From an uncultured Halomonas sp. (GTDB lineage: Bacteria; Pseudomonadota; Gammaproteobacteria; Pseudomonadales; Halomonadaceae): 64,000 bases of DNA. The notes beneath the pieces are model-generated. The model had not been told where the DNA came from. It made no database searches and was given only the letters and a program-made list of their open reading frames with translations. The stretch lies in contig NZ_CANLTC010000003.1 in assembly GCF_947493865.1 (NCBI RefSeq), forward strand, positions 1-64,000, written 5' to 3'. Shown in pieces: positions 38,044 through 48,610 of the stretch (positions are counted from its first letter, which is position 1; every line of letters starts with the position of its first letter). The position numbers and the translations under genes are program-made.

Positions 38044-38691
38044 ATGAACAAGGTCATGTCGTTTTTCAAGTTTTGTGCGCTGCCATTGCTGATGCTGAGC
38101 CTCATGATGGTTGAGGCGCAGGCGCAATCCTCGCCGGTGCAAACCATTCGCGACAGCGTCGATCAGTTGATGAGCAAGATCGAGGGGCGTCGCGACTATT
38201 TTCAGCAGCACCCGGACGAACTGGAGTCATTGGTCGACGACAATCTCAAGGATATTGCGGATTTTCGCTACATCGGCGCCAGCGTCATGGGGCGTTATTT
38301 CCGTAACGCCACTCCGGAACAGCGTAGTCGCTTCGAGAAGACGTTTCGCAATACACTGATCGACACCTACGCCAAGGGGCTGGTGACCTTCGACTATCGC
38401 GATCTGCGTGTGCTCGATAGCCAAGGGGAGATCGCGGGGGATCAGGCGAGCGTCGATATGGAAGTGGTCGCTACCGACGGTCAGGTTTATCCAGTCAGCT
38501 ACAGTTTGCGCAAGTCGGATGGCCAGTGGAAAGTGGTCAATGTCATCGTCAATGGCATCAATCTGGGCCTGACCTTCCGCAATCAGTTCGATCAGGCCAT
38601 GCGCGACAACAACCGGGATTATGATGCGGTCATCAATGGCTGGTCACCGGAGGTGGGCACCGACGAGCTGGAACAAGGGGGCGGCGCGTGA
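38044..38691 (+). CDS. mlaC: periplasmic phospholipid shuttle MlaC
   Basis: A 215-residue MlaC with a signal peptide (cleavage after about residue 28, EAQAQSS) and the Tol_Tol_Ttg2 fold. It ferries phospholipid between MlaA/OmpC in the outer membrane and MlaD. AGGAG precedes the ATG. Overlaps mlaB by ATGA. Confidence 0.95.
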   Translation: MNKVMSFFKFCALPLLMLSLMMVEAQAQSSPVQTIRDSVDQLMSKIEGRRDYFQQHPDELESLVDDNLKDIADFRYIGASVMGRYFRNATPEQRSRFEKTFRNTLIDTYAKGLVTFDYRDLRVLDSQGEIAGDQASVDMEVVATDGQVYPVSYSLRKSDGQWKVVNVIVNGINLGLTFRNQFDQAMRDNNRDYDAVINGWSPEVGTDELEQGGGA

Positions 38692-39029
38692 CGCTGCTGC
38701 TTGATGGCGATGCGCGGCTGGAAGTGAATGATGATGCAGTATTGACCGCCAGTGGCGAGGCCGATTTCGACGTTGCCACGGCACTGGCGGCCACCGGATG
38801 TGAGTGGCTGGAGCAGCAGGCCGAAGGCAGCTCCGTCGCCTTCGATTTTCAGCAGGTCGATCAAGCCAGTAGCGCCGTGCTCAGCGTCTTGCTCGAATGG
38901 CTGCGCTGCGCCCGGCGCAAGGCGCTGGTGGTGGCGTCGATCACTCTATCCTCACCCTTGTCACGAGTGACCGACATGGCCGGGCTAGAACAACTGCTAA
39001 CCAAAGATGCGGCTGAGCACGCACACTGA
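38688..39029 (+). CDS. mlaB: STAS-domain protein MlaB
   Basis: A 113-residue STAS protein, the cytoplasmic accessory subunit that stabilises MlaF. Conserved SSAVLSVLLEWLRCARRK matches the STAS helix 2 region. Its place at the end of mlaFEDCB supports the call; sequence alone is weakly diagnostic. Confidence 0.88.
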   Translation: MTLLLDGDARLEVNDDAVLTASGEADFDVATALAATGCEWLEQQAEGSSVAFDFQQVDQASSAVLSVLLEWLRCARRKALVVASITLSSPLSRVTDMAGLEQLLTKDAAEHAH

Positions 39030-39130
39030 TGGGCCCGTCATCGCCATCGGCGATACTTTTCATTACCATGGTGTTTTCCGCTTAGTCGCATCATCCAGAA
39101 TCATCTTAGCCATAGGAGCCACCCCGAACC

Positions 39131-40662
<1,532 letters not shown>

Positions 40663-40693
40663 GAATGCCCAAACTTTTTCCAAGTGGCGCGTC

Positions 40694-41338
40694 ATGAACA
40701 AACAACTGATTCTGGCCCTCTCCAAGGGGCGTATACTGCAGGAAACGCTGCCTCTGCTGGCGGACGCGGGTATCAAGCCTATCGAGGACCTTGGAAGCAG
40801 CCGCAAGTTGATCTTCGATAGCAACCTGGAACACGTCAAGCTAGTGGTCATCCGCGCGGTGGATGTACCCACCTATGTACAGATGGGGGCTGCGGATCTT
40901 GGTATTGCGGGCAAGGACGTGCTGCTGGAGCATGGCGCCGAAGGTTTTTATGAACCGCTCGATCTGGAGATTGCGCGCTGTCGTCTGATGACCGCCGGCC
41001 CGGTTGGACGCCACCCAACCCATGCTCGGCGCCGGGTCGCCACCAAGTTCGTCAATGTGGCACGCCGTTATTACGCCGAGCAGGGCATTCAGGCGGAGGT
41101 GGTCAAATTGTATGGCGCTATGGAGCTTGCGCCACTCATGAATCTCGCCGATGAGATCGTCGATATCGTCGACACCGGTAATACCCTGCGGGCCAATGGC
41201 ATGGAGCCGCGGGAGATGATCGATGAGATCAGCACGCGGCTGGTGGTCAACAAGGCGGCAATGACCATGAAGCATCGTCAGTTGAAGCCCTTGATCGAAC
41301 GCTTGCAGGAAGCGGTGGCTTCTCGCCGTGTTGCGTGA
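40694..41338 (+). CDS. hisG: ATP phosphoribosyltransferase catalytic subunit, short form
   Basis: A 214-residue short-form HisG, which condenses ATP with PRPP in the first step of histidine synthesis. The PRPP loop [14 protein letters not shown] is visible. The C-terminal regulatory ACT-like domain of long HisG is absent, so a HisZ regulatory subunit should be encoded elsewhere. ATG at 40694 lies 31 bases after murA; the longer open frame runs inside murA. Confidence 0.96.
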   Translation: MNKQLILALSKGRILQETLPLLADAGIKPIEDLGSSRKLIFDSNLEHVKLVVIRAVDVPTYVQMGAADLGIAGKDVLLEHGAEGFYEPLDLEIARCRLMTAGPVGRHPTHARRRVATKFVNVARRYYAEQGIQAEVVKLYGAMELAPLMNLADEIVDIVDTGNTLRANGMEPREMIDEISTRLVVNKAAMTMKHRQLKPLIERLQEAVASRRVA

Positions 41339-41412
41339 GAAGTAGATTGGCACATACCTACGTACCGAATAATTCACCACTCGGGTAATAGCGTCAAGTT
41401 GCGAGGTAATTC

Positions 41413-42735
41413 ATGGCTATTCAGACAGATACCGACGTTACGTTGACCCGCATGTCCACCGTCGATGCAAACTTCCGTGAGTCATTGGATGCTCTGCTGG
41501 CCTGGGAGGGTGTTTCGAACGCCGATGTCCAGCGACGGGTGGAGGCCATCATTGCTGCGGTGCGCTCCGAAGGAGACGCCGCTTTGATCGAAACCTCGAA
41601 TCGCTTTGATCGTCTCAGTGTCACGCACATGAATGAACTCACCTTGAGCAAGGCGCGCCTGCGCCAGGCCTTCGATGGACTGCCCCAGGAGCAACGTGAC
41701 GCACTGGCGCATGCTGCAGAGCGCATTCGCGTCTATCATGAACATCAGAAGCCTGAATCCTGGCACTATACCGAGTCCGATGGCACGCTTCTGGGGCAGC
41801 AGGTCATGCCCCTGGATCGAGCGGGCATCTACGTACCCGGGGGTAAGGCCGCCTATCCGTCTTCCGTACTAATGAACGCGATCCCGGCTCATGTCGCCGG
41901 TGTGCGGGAAATCATCATGGTGGTGCCGACACCGGATGGCGTGCTCAATGAGCTGGTGCTTGCCGCTGCCCATCTTGCCGGCGTCGATCAGGTATTCACC
42001 ATCGGCGGCGCTCAGGCCGTGGCAGCATTGGCCTATGGCACCGAAACGGTGCCCCGGGTCGACAAGATCGTTGGCCCTGGCAACATCTACGTGGCTTCCG
42101 CCAAGCGCGCGGTATTTGGTCAAGTGGGTATCGACATGATTGCCGGGCCATCGGAAATTCTGGTGATTACCGACGGGGGCACCGATCCGGATTGGCTGGC
42201 CATGGATCTATTCTCCCAGGCGGAACACGATGAGGATGCGCAAGCGATCCTCATCGGCTGGGAGAAGTCCCATATTGACGCAGTCGAGGAGGCCATTCAG
42301 CGCTTGTTGCCAGAGTTGGAGCGCGAAGCCATCATTCGTCAGTCGCTGGCCTCAAGAGGCGCCTTGATTCTGTGTCAAAACCAGGAAGAGGCGATCGAGC
42401 TGATCAACCGCATCGCGCCGGAACATCTGGAGCTCTCGGTTGACAGGCCCGAGGCCTGGCTTCCCGAGATTCGTCATGCCGGGGGCATCTTCATGGGGCG
42501 TCATACCGCCGAGGCCCTGGGCGATTATTGTGCCGGCCCCAATCATGTGCTTCCCACCTCGGGTACTGCACGTTTCTCGTCTCCGCTCGGCGTCTACGAT
42601 TTCCAGAAACGTTCATCCCTGATCCAGTGCTCCCCCCAGGGCGCCTCAAGGCTTGGACGTACCGCGTCGATACTGGCCCGTGGCGAATCACTGACGGCCC
42701 ATGCGCGCTCCGCCGAGAATCGCATCGAGGAGTAA
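41413..42735 (+). CDS. hisD: histidinol dehydrogenase
   Basis: A 440-residue zinc enzyme that oxidises histidinol to histidine in two NAD-dependent steps. Typical blocks are [38 protein letters not shown], and GPSEILVI, with the zinc ligands in [12 protein letters not shown] and [14 protein letters not shown] (all shortened here). In Pseudomonas hisC follows hisD; here hisD converges directly on the protease gene with 44 bases between stops. Confidence 0.97.
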   Translation: MAIQTDTDVTLTRMSTVDANFRESLDALLAWEGVSNADVQRRVEAIIAAVRSEGDAALIETSNRFDRLSVTHMNELTLSKARLRQAFDGLPQEQRDALAHAAERIRVYHEHQKPESWHYTESDGTLLGQQVMPLDRAGIYVPGGKAAYPSSVLMNAIPAHVAGVREIIMVVPTPDGVLNELVLAAAHLAGVDQVFTIGGAQAVAALAYGTETVPRVDKIVGPGNIYVASAKRAVFGQVGIDMIAGPSEILVITDGGTDPDWLAMDLFSQAEHDEDAQAILIGWEKSHIDAVEEAIQRLLPELEREAIIRQSLASRGALILCQNQEEAIELINRIAPEHLELSVDRPEAWLPEIRHAGGIFMGRHTAEALGDYCAGPNHVLPTSGTARFSSPLGVYDFQKRSSLIQCSPQGASRLGRTASILARGESLTAHARSAENRIEE

Positions 42736-42779
42736 ACTACCCAGGCAGGCGCCAGGGTAAGCGAATCATGTATCGTGTT

Positions 42780-44033
42780 TCAGCGCTCGGTAGGCACTGG
42801 GCGCTCGCCCACCTCAATCTCGACTTTTAGTGTTTCACCCCCGCGCATCAAGGTAATCGGCAGGGATGTGTTGGGTTCCACGTCGGCGATGTCGTTCATG
42901 GCAACCCGTGGATCCAGGATTGGCTTGCCATTGATCGAAAGCAGCACATCGCTTCGCCGTATACCGGCCCGCTGAGCCGGGCTTTCAGGAACCACGTTGG
43001 CCACCACCACACCTTGGGCGGCATTCAAGCCAAACGAGCTGGCCAGGTCCATCGTGACTTCTTGCACTTCCAGGCCCAGCCAGCCTCGTATCACCCGGCC
43101 CTTGCGCACCAGCTCGTCGAGAATTTCGCGCGCCACGTTGGTCGGGATGGCGAACCCGATGCCTTGAGATCCGCCCGTGCGGGAAAAGATGGCGGTATTG
43201 ATTCCTACCAGTGAGCCTTCGGCGTTGATCAAGGCACCGCCGGAATTGCCCGGGTTGATGGCGGCATCGGTCTGTATGAAGTCTTCATAGGCAGAGAGCC
43301 CCAGCTGGTTGCGTCCGGTTGCACTGATGATGCCCATGGTCACGGTCTGGCCGACGCCAAAAGGGTTGCCGATGGCCAGGCTTACATCACCGACTGCCGC
43401 ACTTTCGGAATCCACCAGGCTGATGACCGGCAGATCCTCGAGATCGATCTTGAGCACGGCCAGGTCGCTTTCCGGGTCGGTGCCGATGACCTTGGCCAAG
43501 GTCTCGCGACCATCTTGCAGCGCCACCTGAATCTGATCGGCGCCTCGAATCACATGGTGGTTGGTCAGCACGTAACCTTCGTTGCTGACGATCACGCCAG
43601 ACCCAAGGCTTGATAGCATACGCTGACGGCTAGGCATCTCATCGCCGAAGAATTGACGAAAGAAAGGATCCGACATCAAGGGGTGCTGCTCCCGCTCGAC
43701 GACTCGAGAGGAGTAGATGTTGACTACCGCGGGTGCGGCCTTGTCAACGGCGCTTGCATAACTGGCGGGGCCGGTGCGTCGCGCGAGTGGAGCCGCCTCG
43801 AGCAGTTCTGGCGCTGGACGTGAAATGGGTGCGGTTTTCAATGTGGGGGCGATGGCATCGCCGATACCCGTGGTTTCTGAGGCGGGTGGTGAGGTCAAGG
43901 TCTCCGGCAGCTTGAGGGCGGGCTCCGGCGTTGCTGATTGATTGAGCAGGTCTGGAAACTGATTGAGCAGGATGACGGCCAGGAGTACACCGCTGATCAC
44001 GGGCCAGATGAATGGCTTGACGAGGCGACGCAT
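42780..44033 (-). CDS. degS: membrane-anchored trypsin-like protease with one PDZ domain (DegS/AlgW type)
   Basis: A 417-residue protease: N-terminal transmembrane anchor (about 8-23), a long linker to about residue 95, a trypsin domain with catalytic His160 (LTNHHV), Asp190 (DPESDLAVLKID) and Ser264 (NPGNSGGAL), and a single PDZ domain to the end. That layout matches DegS/AlgW, which cut the anti-sigma factor MucA/RseA in the envelope stress response. It is longer than E. coli DegS because of the linker. AAGGA precedes the ATG by 6 bases. DegQ/DegP would have a signal peptide and two PDZ domains. Confidence 0.9.
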   Translation of the reverse strand: MRRLVKPFIWPVISGVLLAVILLNQFPDLLNQSATPEPALKLPETLTSPPASETTGIGDAIAPTLKTAPISRPAPELLEAAPLARRTGPASYASAVDKAAPAVVNIYSSRVVEREQHPLMSDPFFRQFFGDEMPSRQRMLSSLGSGVIVSNEGYVLTNHHVIRGADQIQVALQDGRETLAKVIGTDPESDLAVLKIDLEDLPVISLVDSESAAVGDVSLAIGNPFGVGQTVTMGIISATGRNQLGLSAYEDFIQTDAAINPGNSGGALINAEGSLVGINTAIFSRTGGSQGIGFAIPTNVAREILDELVRKGRVIRGWLGLEVQEVTMDLASSFGLNAAQGVVVANVVPESPAQRAGIRRSDVLLSINGKPILDPRVAMNDIADVEPNTSLPITLMRGGETLKVEIEVGERPVPTER

Positions 44034-44150
44034 GCAAGGTCCTTGGTTGAAAAGAGATTCGGCGTCCTGTCGACTCGAAGCGAAAGGGGTCGGCCGTTAC
44101 AATGAGGGAAAGTGTATCACTGCAGTACGTTGACTGCCCGAGGATGAGTG

Positions 44151-44909
44151 ATGATAGCGCGGGATCGATTGGTGAAAATGTGCGACGAGTTGTTGGCATC
44201 CGAGAAGTTCAAGGATTACACCGCCAATGGTTTGCAGGTGGCCGGGCGTACCCAGGTGGGCAAGGTCATGACTGGCGTAACCGCCTGCCAGGCGTTGCTG
44301 GACGAAGCGGTACGCTGGAAGGCGGATCTCGTGCTCGTTCATCACGGCTATTTCTGGAAGAACGAGCCTGTCACGATTACCGGCATGAAGCGTCGGCGTT
44401 TGGCTACGCTACTTGGCAACGACATCAATCTGTTGGCGTATCATCTGCCTTTGGATGCCCACCGGACATTGGGCAACAACGCATGCCTGGCGTCAGTGCT
44501 GGATTTCGACGTGCAAGGATGTGCCGATGGGGAGCTGGGAACAGGGCTCCTTTGGCTGGGGTCGCCGAGCGAGGCAATGGATAGTGCTGCATTGGGGGAG
44601 CACCTGACTCAGCGCCTTGATCGCGCGCCCACGGTCGTGGTTGCCCATGAGCGGCGGATCGAACGGGTTGCCTGGTGTACCGGGGGCGCCCAGGACATGA
44701 TCGAGTTGGCTTTCGAAGCCGGTGCCGACGCCTTTATATCCGGGGAAATCTCCGAGCGTACTACGCATCTGGCGCGGGAGATGGGCATCAGCTATTTTGC
44801 GGCAGGGCATCACGCTACCGAGCGCTACGGCATCCAGGCGCTCGGGGAATGGTTGGCTGGCGAGCAGGACATCGAACATCGCTTCGTGGATATCGACAAT
44901 CCCGCTTGA
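44151..44909 (+). CDS. Nif3-like dinuclear metal centre protein (YbgI family)
   Basis: A 252-residue NIF3/DUF34 protein. Metal ligands are visible in VLVHHGYFWKNEP (HH pair) and ISEITT-like FISGEISERTTHLAREMGISYFAAGHHATERYG (H and E ligands, shortened). Some members act as GTP cyclohydrolase-like enzymes, but the function is generally unknown. ATG at 44151 has GAGGA 6 bases upstream; a GTG one codon earlier is possible. Diverges from the DegS-like gene. Confidence 0.9.
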   Translation: MIARDRLVKMCDELLASEKFKDYTANGLQVAGRTQVGKVMTGVTACQALLDEAVRWKADLVLVHHGYFWKNEPVTITGMKRRRLATLLGNDINLLAYHLPLDAHRTLGNNACLASVLDFDVQGCADGELGTGLLWLGSPSEAMDSAALGEHLTQRLDRAPTVVVAHERRIERVAWCTGGAQDMIELAFEAGADAFISGEISERTTHLAREMGISYFAAGHHATERYGIQALGEWLAGEQDIEHRFVDIDNPA

Positions 44910-44934
44910 GTTTCATGGCCAGTCAACACTTGCT

Positions 44935-45411
44935 TCAATAGCGAGCAGGTTGGGCTTGCTGGTCGGCTTCATCAGCTTTTGGCTGCTGCAAGCCGAAGTC
45001 CTCGGACAGCGTGCCTCTACCCCCGTCAGCGTAGTCTCGTGGGGTTTCTAGCGTTTCAGAGCTATCTTCCGGCGTGGCGTCGGCAGAGTCGGCCTCAGTC
45101 TTGCCGGCCAGTTGCTGCTTGAGTCGAGGATCATCGCTCAAGCGCTCGGCCCCCAAGGCTACCTGCTGCTCCAGCTCCAGGCTCTGACGCTGGATCCCCT
45201 TGACCAGGCCAAGGACATTGATGAAGTGGTCATTGAGAGTATCTCTCACCTGGCTGAGTTCTAGCTCGGTCTCGGCCAGACGCTGGCGCACCTTTTGATT
45301 GCGCGCCACGTTGGCATTGAGCAAGTGATAGCCTAGCGCGCCAATGCCAATACCTGCCAGGGCGCTGGCAATCGCGAGAATCCAGTTGATATTGCCTTCG
45401 TACACATCCAT
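44935..45411 (-). CDS. zapG: YhcB/ZapG family inner-membrane protein (DUF1043)
   Basis: A 158-residue protein with one N-terminal membrane helix (NINWILAIASALAGIGIGALGYHLL, shortened) followed by a coiled coil (about residues 40-100) and a low-complexity acidic tail. YhcB/ZapG is a division and envelope-synthesis adaptor in E. coli. The AAAGGGG Shine-Dalgarno abuts the ATG at 45411; a GTG at 45405 would have proper spacing. Converges on the Nif3-like gene. Confidence 0.85.
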   Translation of the reverse strand: MDVYEGNINWILAIASALAGIGIGALGYHLLNANVARNQKVRQRLAETELELSQVRDTLNDHFINVLGLVKGIQRQSLELEQQVALGAERLSDDPRLKQQLAGKTEADSADATPEDSSETLETPRDYADGGRGTLSEDFGLQQPKADEADQQAQPARY

Positions 45412-45458
45412 CCCCTTTACTGTTGTTGTGCCGATCCAGCCGACCGTCGGCACGACAT

Positions 45459-45489
45459 ATTATACGGTCGAAGTCATGAGAAGGGTCAA
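45459..45489 (-). promoter_or_regulatory. candidate sigma-70 promoter for yhcB/zapG
   Basis: On the minus strand TTGACC (45484-45489) is followed after 19 bases by a perfect TATAAT (45459-45464), about 48 bases upstream of the start codon. The spacer is one or two bases longer than ideal. Confidence 0.5.
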
Positions 45490-45582
45490 TGTGTTCGCCA
45501 CAATGCTTTTCATGCTTATGCAGGGACTTCCAGGCAGCGTATAATCCACGCCTCGTTCATCATTGGATTTACACTAGGGTTC

Positions 45583-46776
45583 ATGCACGTGACAACGACC
45601 TCTTCCGAGGCGACAGCTCCTCGTTCCCCCATGGCACGCTATCGAGAGGATCTCCAGCGGGAGGGTTTCGAGTATGATCCTGCTCAGGAAGCGGCCGTGC
45701 AGCACCTGCAGCGTTTGTTCGATGAATTGGTGGCAACCCCACGCGGGTCATTGGCGCCAGGCACGGCGACTGATGATAGTGGTCGCGAGAAGATCGCCTC
45801 CAGGGTCAAGGGATTTCTAGGTAAGCGTCGTGCACCTCCCGCAGGGAAGGAAACACCCGAAGTGACAGGGTTGTATTTCTGGGGCGGGGTTGGGCGCGGC
45901 AAGACCTATCTGGTGGATACCTTTTATGAGGCCTTGCCTTTCTCAGACAAGATGCGCACGCATTTTCACCGCTTCATGCAGCGGGTCCACAACGAACTCG
46001 GCCATTACAAGGGCCAGAAGAATCCGCTTGACTTGATTGCCGGCAAGTTTGCGAAAGAGGCCCGGGTGATCTGTTTCGACGAATTCTTCGTCAAGGACAT
46101 TACCGATGCGATGATCCTGGCCAACCTGCTCAAGGCGCTTTTTGCCAATGGCGTGGTTCTGGTGGCTACCTCCAATATCGTACCGGACGATCTTTATCGA
46201 GATGGTTTGCAACGCTCACGCTTCCTGCCGGCAATCGACCTCCTCAAGCGCCATTGTGAGGTGGTCAATGTCGATTCCGGTGTCGACTACCGTCTGCGAA
46301 CCCTCGAGCATGCCGAGTTGTTCCATGAACCCTTGAGCGACGAGGCAACCCGCAGGCTCGAGCAGAGCTTTCTCGCCATCGCCGGTGCTGAAGGCGAAAA
46401 GCAGACGACGATCGAAATCAACCATCGTCTGTTGACGGCCCGTCGTGAGTACGAAGGGGTGGTCTGGTTCGATTTCGATATGCTATGCGACGGCCCGCGC
46501 AGCCAGAACGACTACATCGAACTATCAAGGGAGTTTCATACCGTGCTGGTATCGGCGGTGCCCCGCATGGGAACGTCGAGCGAAGACCAGGCCAGGCGTT
46601 TCATCAGCATGGTCGATGAGTTCTACGATCGCGGCGTCAAGCTGTTGATGACTGCCGCGGCGCCTATCGAGCAGCTATACCACGGCGATAAACTGGCCTT
46701 TGAATTCGAGCGTACTCTCTCGAGGCTTCAAGAGATGCAGTCCCAGGAATACCTGGCGCTTCCGCATCAACCTTAG
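45583..46776 (+). CDS. zapE: cell division ATPase ZapE (AFG1 family)
   Basis: A 397-residue AAA-like ATPase that associates with the Z-ring under stress and during late constriction. Walker A is [19 protein letters not shown], Walker [16 protein letters not shown] and sensor region [15 protein letters not shown] (shortened). A TATAAT at 45540-45545 lies 38 bases upstream but lacks a good -35. Located upstream of rplM as in many gammaproteobacteria. Confidence 0.94.
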   Translation: MHVTTTSSEATAPRSPMARYREDLQREGFEYDPAQEAAVQHLQRLFDELVATPRGSLAPGTATDDSGREKIASRVKGFLGKRRAPPAGKETPEVTGLYFWGGVGRGKTYLVDTFYEALPFSDKMRTHFHRFMQRVHNELGHYKGQKNPLDLIAGKFAKEARVICFDEFFVKDITDAMILANLLKALFANGVVLVATSNIVPDDLYRDGLQRSRFLPAIDLLKRHCEVVNVDSGVDYRLRTLEHAELFHEPLSDEATRRLEQSFLAIAGAEGEKQTTIEINHRLLTARREYEGVVWFDFDMLCDGPRSQNDYIELSREFHTVLVSAVPRMGTSSEDQARRFISMVDEFYDRGVKLLMTAAAPIEQLYHGDKLAFEFERTLSRLQEMQSQEYLALPHQP

Positions 46777-46810
46777 CCCTGGCCTTGAATCGATAAGCTA
46801 CCGATACCTC

Positions 46811-46839
46811 TTAACCCGGGCGCAAGCCTCATGTATACT
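46811..46839 (+). promoter_or_regulatory. sigma-70 promoter for rplM-rpsI
   Basis: TTAACC (46811-46816), a 17-base spacer and TATACT (46834-46839) lie 110 bases upstream of rplM. Both hexamers are close to consensus and spacing is ideal. Confidence 0.65.
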
Positions 46840-46855
46840 TCGCGCTCGCTCGACA

Positions 46856-46880
46856 GTTGCCTTTCTCACGAGACGGCAAC
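46856..46880 (+). promoter_or_regulatory. hairpin in the rplM 5' leader, candidate autoregulatory element
   Basis: GTTGCC (46856-46861) pairs with GGCAAC (46875-46880), and inside it TCTC pairs with GAGA, about 10 bases after the predicted transcription start. The roughly 100-base leader leaves room for L13-mediated feedback, which is known in other bacteria. The link is inference. Confidence 0.4.
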
Positions 46881-46948
46881 CAAGAAAAATAGGGATGGTC
46901 CGTCGTCGCAAGACACGAGACCCAATGCATCAATTGGTGATTGAATCC

Positions 46949-47377
46949 ATGAAGACGTTTACTGCTAAGCCGCAGTCCGTCCAGCGCGACTGGTTCGTAG
47001 TCGATGCTGCGGACAAGACGCTCGGTCGTCTGGCTACCGAGATTGCTCGCCGCCTGCGCGGCAAGCACAAGCCGGAATACACTCCCCATGTCGATACGGG
47101 TGATTACATCGTCGTAATCAACGCCGAGAAGGTTCGCGTGACCGGTAACAAGGCTCAGGCCAAGACCTATTATCGTCACACTGGCTACCCGGGTGGCCTG
47201 CGTTCGATGTCATTCGAGAAGATGATCGATCATGCGCCGGAGCGTGTCATCGAGTTTGCCGTCAAGGGCATGCTGCCCAAGGGGCCGCTGGGCCGCGCCA
47301 TGTACACCAAGCTCAAGGTCTACGCCGGTACCCAGCATCCTCATGCGGCGCAGCAGCCTCAAGAACTGAACCTTTAA
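46949..47377 (+). CDS. rplM: 50S ribosomal protein L13
   Basis: A 142-residue L13, an early assembly protein of the large subunit. [24 protein letters not shown] and [18 protein letters not shown] are hallmark segments. Start at 46949 matches the E. coli protein; the open frame extends to 46700 inside zapE and is not used. Cotranscribed with rpsI. Confidence 0.98.
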   Translation: MKTFTAKPQSVQRDWFVVDAADKTLGRLATEIARRLRGKHKPEYTPHVDTGDYIVVINAEKVRVTGNKAQAKTYYRHTGYPGGLRSMSFEKMIDHAPERVIEFAVKGMLPKGPLGRAMYTKLKVYAGTQHPHAAQQPQELNL

Positions 47378-47390
47378 GGGATATTTCGCC

Positions 47391-47780
47391 ATGTCACAGC
47401 AGTACTACGGTACCGGGCGCCGCAAGACTTCCACAGCCCGTGTGTTCCTCAAGCCGGGTTCCGGCAAGATCACCGTCAACAATCGCGAAGTGGCCGATTA
47501 CTTTGGTCGCGTCACCGCCCAGATGGTCGTGCGCCAGCCGATGGAGCTGACCCAGACCGGTGAGCAATTCGATGCCTACATCACGGTCAGTGGTGGCGGT
47601 GGTTCCGCTCAGGCAGGCGCGATCCGTCACGGGATCACTCGCGCACTGATCAATTATAACGAAGAGTTGCGTGGGCCGCTGCGGGAAGCAGGCTACGTGA
47701 CCCGGGATGCGCGTGAGGTCGAGCGTAAAAAGGTTGGCCTGCGCAAGGCGCGTAAACGCCCGCAGTTCTCCAAGCGCTAA
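47391..47780 (+). CDS. rpsI: 30S ribosomal protein S9
   Basis: A 129-residue S9 with [15 protein letters not shown] near the N-terminus and the canonical C-terminal KRPQFSKR that reaches the P-site tRNA. It starts 13 bases after rplM and is followed by a strong terminator. Confidence 0.98.
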   Translation: MSQQYYGTGRRKTSTARVFLKPGSGKITVNNREVADYFGRVTAQMVVRQPMELTQTGEQFDAYITVSGGGGSAQAGAIRHGITRALINYNEELRGPLREAGYVTRDAREVERKKVGLRKARKRPQFSKR

Positions 47781-47805
47781 CGGTCTTAACGCCAGGTGCG
47801 ACAAT

Positions 47806-47838
47806 AACGCTCAACCATTTTTGGTTGGGCGTTTTTTT
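47806..47838 (+). terminator. intrinsic terminator of rplM-rpsI
   Basis: AACGCTCAACCA (47806-47817) pairs with TGGTTGGGCGTT (47822-47833), one G-T wobble, followed by a run of T to 47838. Confidence 0.92.
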
Positions 47839-47913
47839 ATGTTCTTCATTGACTTAACTCAATAGAGAGCACTGGGTCAGCGAGTGTCAGCTTGTGTTGA
47901 TGGAGGCCTTTTC

Positions 47914-47942
47914 TTAACATGTTGACACTTCATACCTAATAG
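47914..47942 (+). promoter_or_regulatory. candidate promoter for petABC
   Basis: TTAACA (47914-47919), a 17-base spacer and TAATAG (47937-47942) lie 72 bases upstream of petA. The -10 match is poor; an overlapping TTGACA at 47922-47927 could serve as an alternative -35. Confidence 0.3.
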
Positions 47943-48013
47943 GCCGCGAATCTTTCCTTTCACGGCACATGACAGTGACAGTAGGCAGCTGTATTGATGG
48001 GAGAAATCATAAG

Positions 48014-48610
48014 ATGGCAGAGAGCGGCGTAAACAAAGGGCGACGCCGTTTCCTCGTCGGCGCGACCGCTGTAGTAGGCGCAGTCGGAGCAGTCGGGGTA
48101 GCGATTCCTTTTCTGGGATCTTGGCAACCTAGTGCCAGGGCAAGAGCAGCGGGGGCACCGGTCGAGGTCGATGTGTCCAAGCTGGAACCCGGACAGCAAA
48201 TGACCGTCGAATGGCGTGGCAAGCCGGTGTGGTTGGCGCGTCGCGACGAGGCCGCTGTTGAACGCATCAAGGAAATCGATCCTTCCCGGCTTCGTGATCC
48301 CGATTCGGATGCGCCGCAGCAGCCTGAGTATGTGGATCCGGTGCTGCGCTCGATCAAGCCTGAATACATCGTGTTGATCGGTATCTGTACCCATCTCGGT
48401 TGCGTTCCGTCCTATCGTCCCGAGCCGAATGCTGCGGATCTTGGTGACAATTGGCCCGGCGGCTATTTCTGCCCCTGTCATGGCTCGAGCTTCGATCTGG
48501 CAGGGCGAGTGTTTACCGGCGTACCGGCACCCTTGAATCTTCTGGTGCCACCCCATCGTTACGATACCGATACGACAATCGTGGTTGGCGAAGAGCAGGA
48601 GGCGAGCTGA
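48014..48610 (+). CDS. petA: ubiquinol-cytochrome c reductase Rieske iron-sulfur subunit
   Basis: A 198-residue Rieske protein of complex III. The N-terminus KGRRRFLVG is a Tat-type signal anchor followed by one membrane helix. The 2Fe-2S ligands lie in CTHLGC (Cys125, His127, with Cys130) and CPCHGS (Cys153, Cys155, His156). The ATG at 48014 gives the normal length; an earlier in-frame GTG/ATG at 47969 would add residues before the Tat motif. It overlaps petB by one base. Confidence 0.97.
   Translation: MAESGVNKGRRRFLVGATAVVGAVGAVGVAIPFLGSWQPSARARAAGAPVEVDVSKLEPGQQMTVEWRGKPVWLARRDEAAVERIKEIDPSRLRDPDSDAPQQPEYVDPVLRSIKPEYIVLIGICTHLGCVPSYRPEPNAADLGDNWPGGYFCPCHGSSFDLAGRVFTGVPAPLNLLVPPHRYDTDTTIVVGEEQEAS

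Noticed and set aside
41349..41370. TTGGCACATACCTACG upstream of hisD as a sigma-54 promoter
   Set aside because: The -24 half looks right but the -12 GC element is missing at the required spacing.
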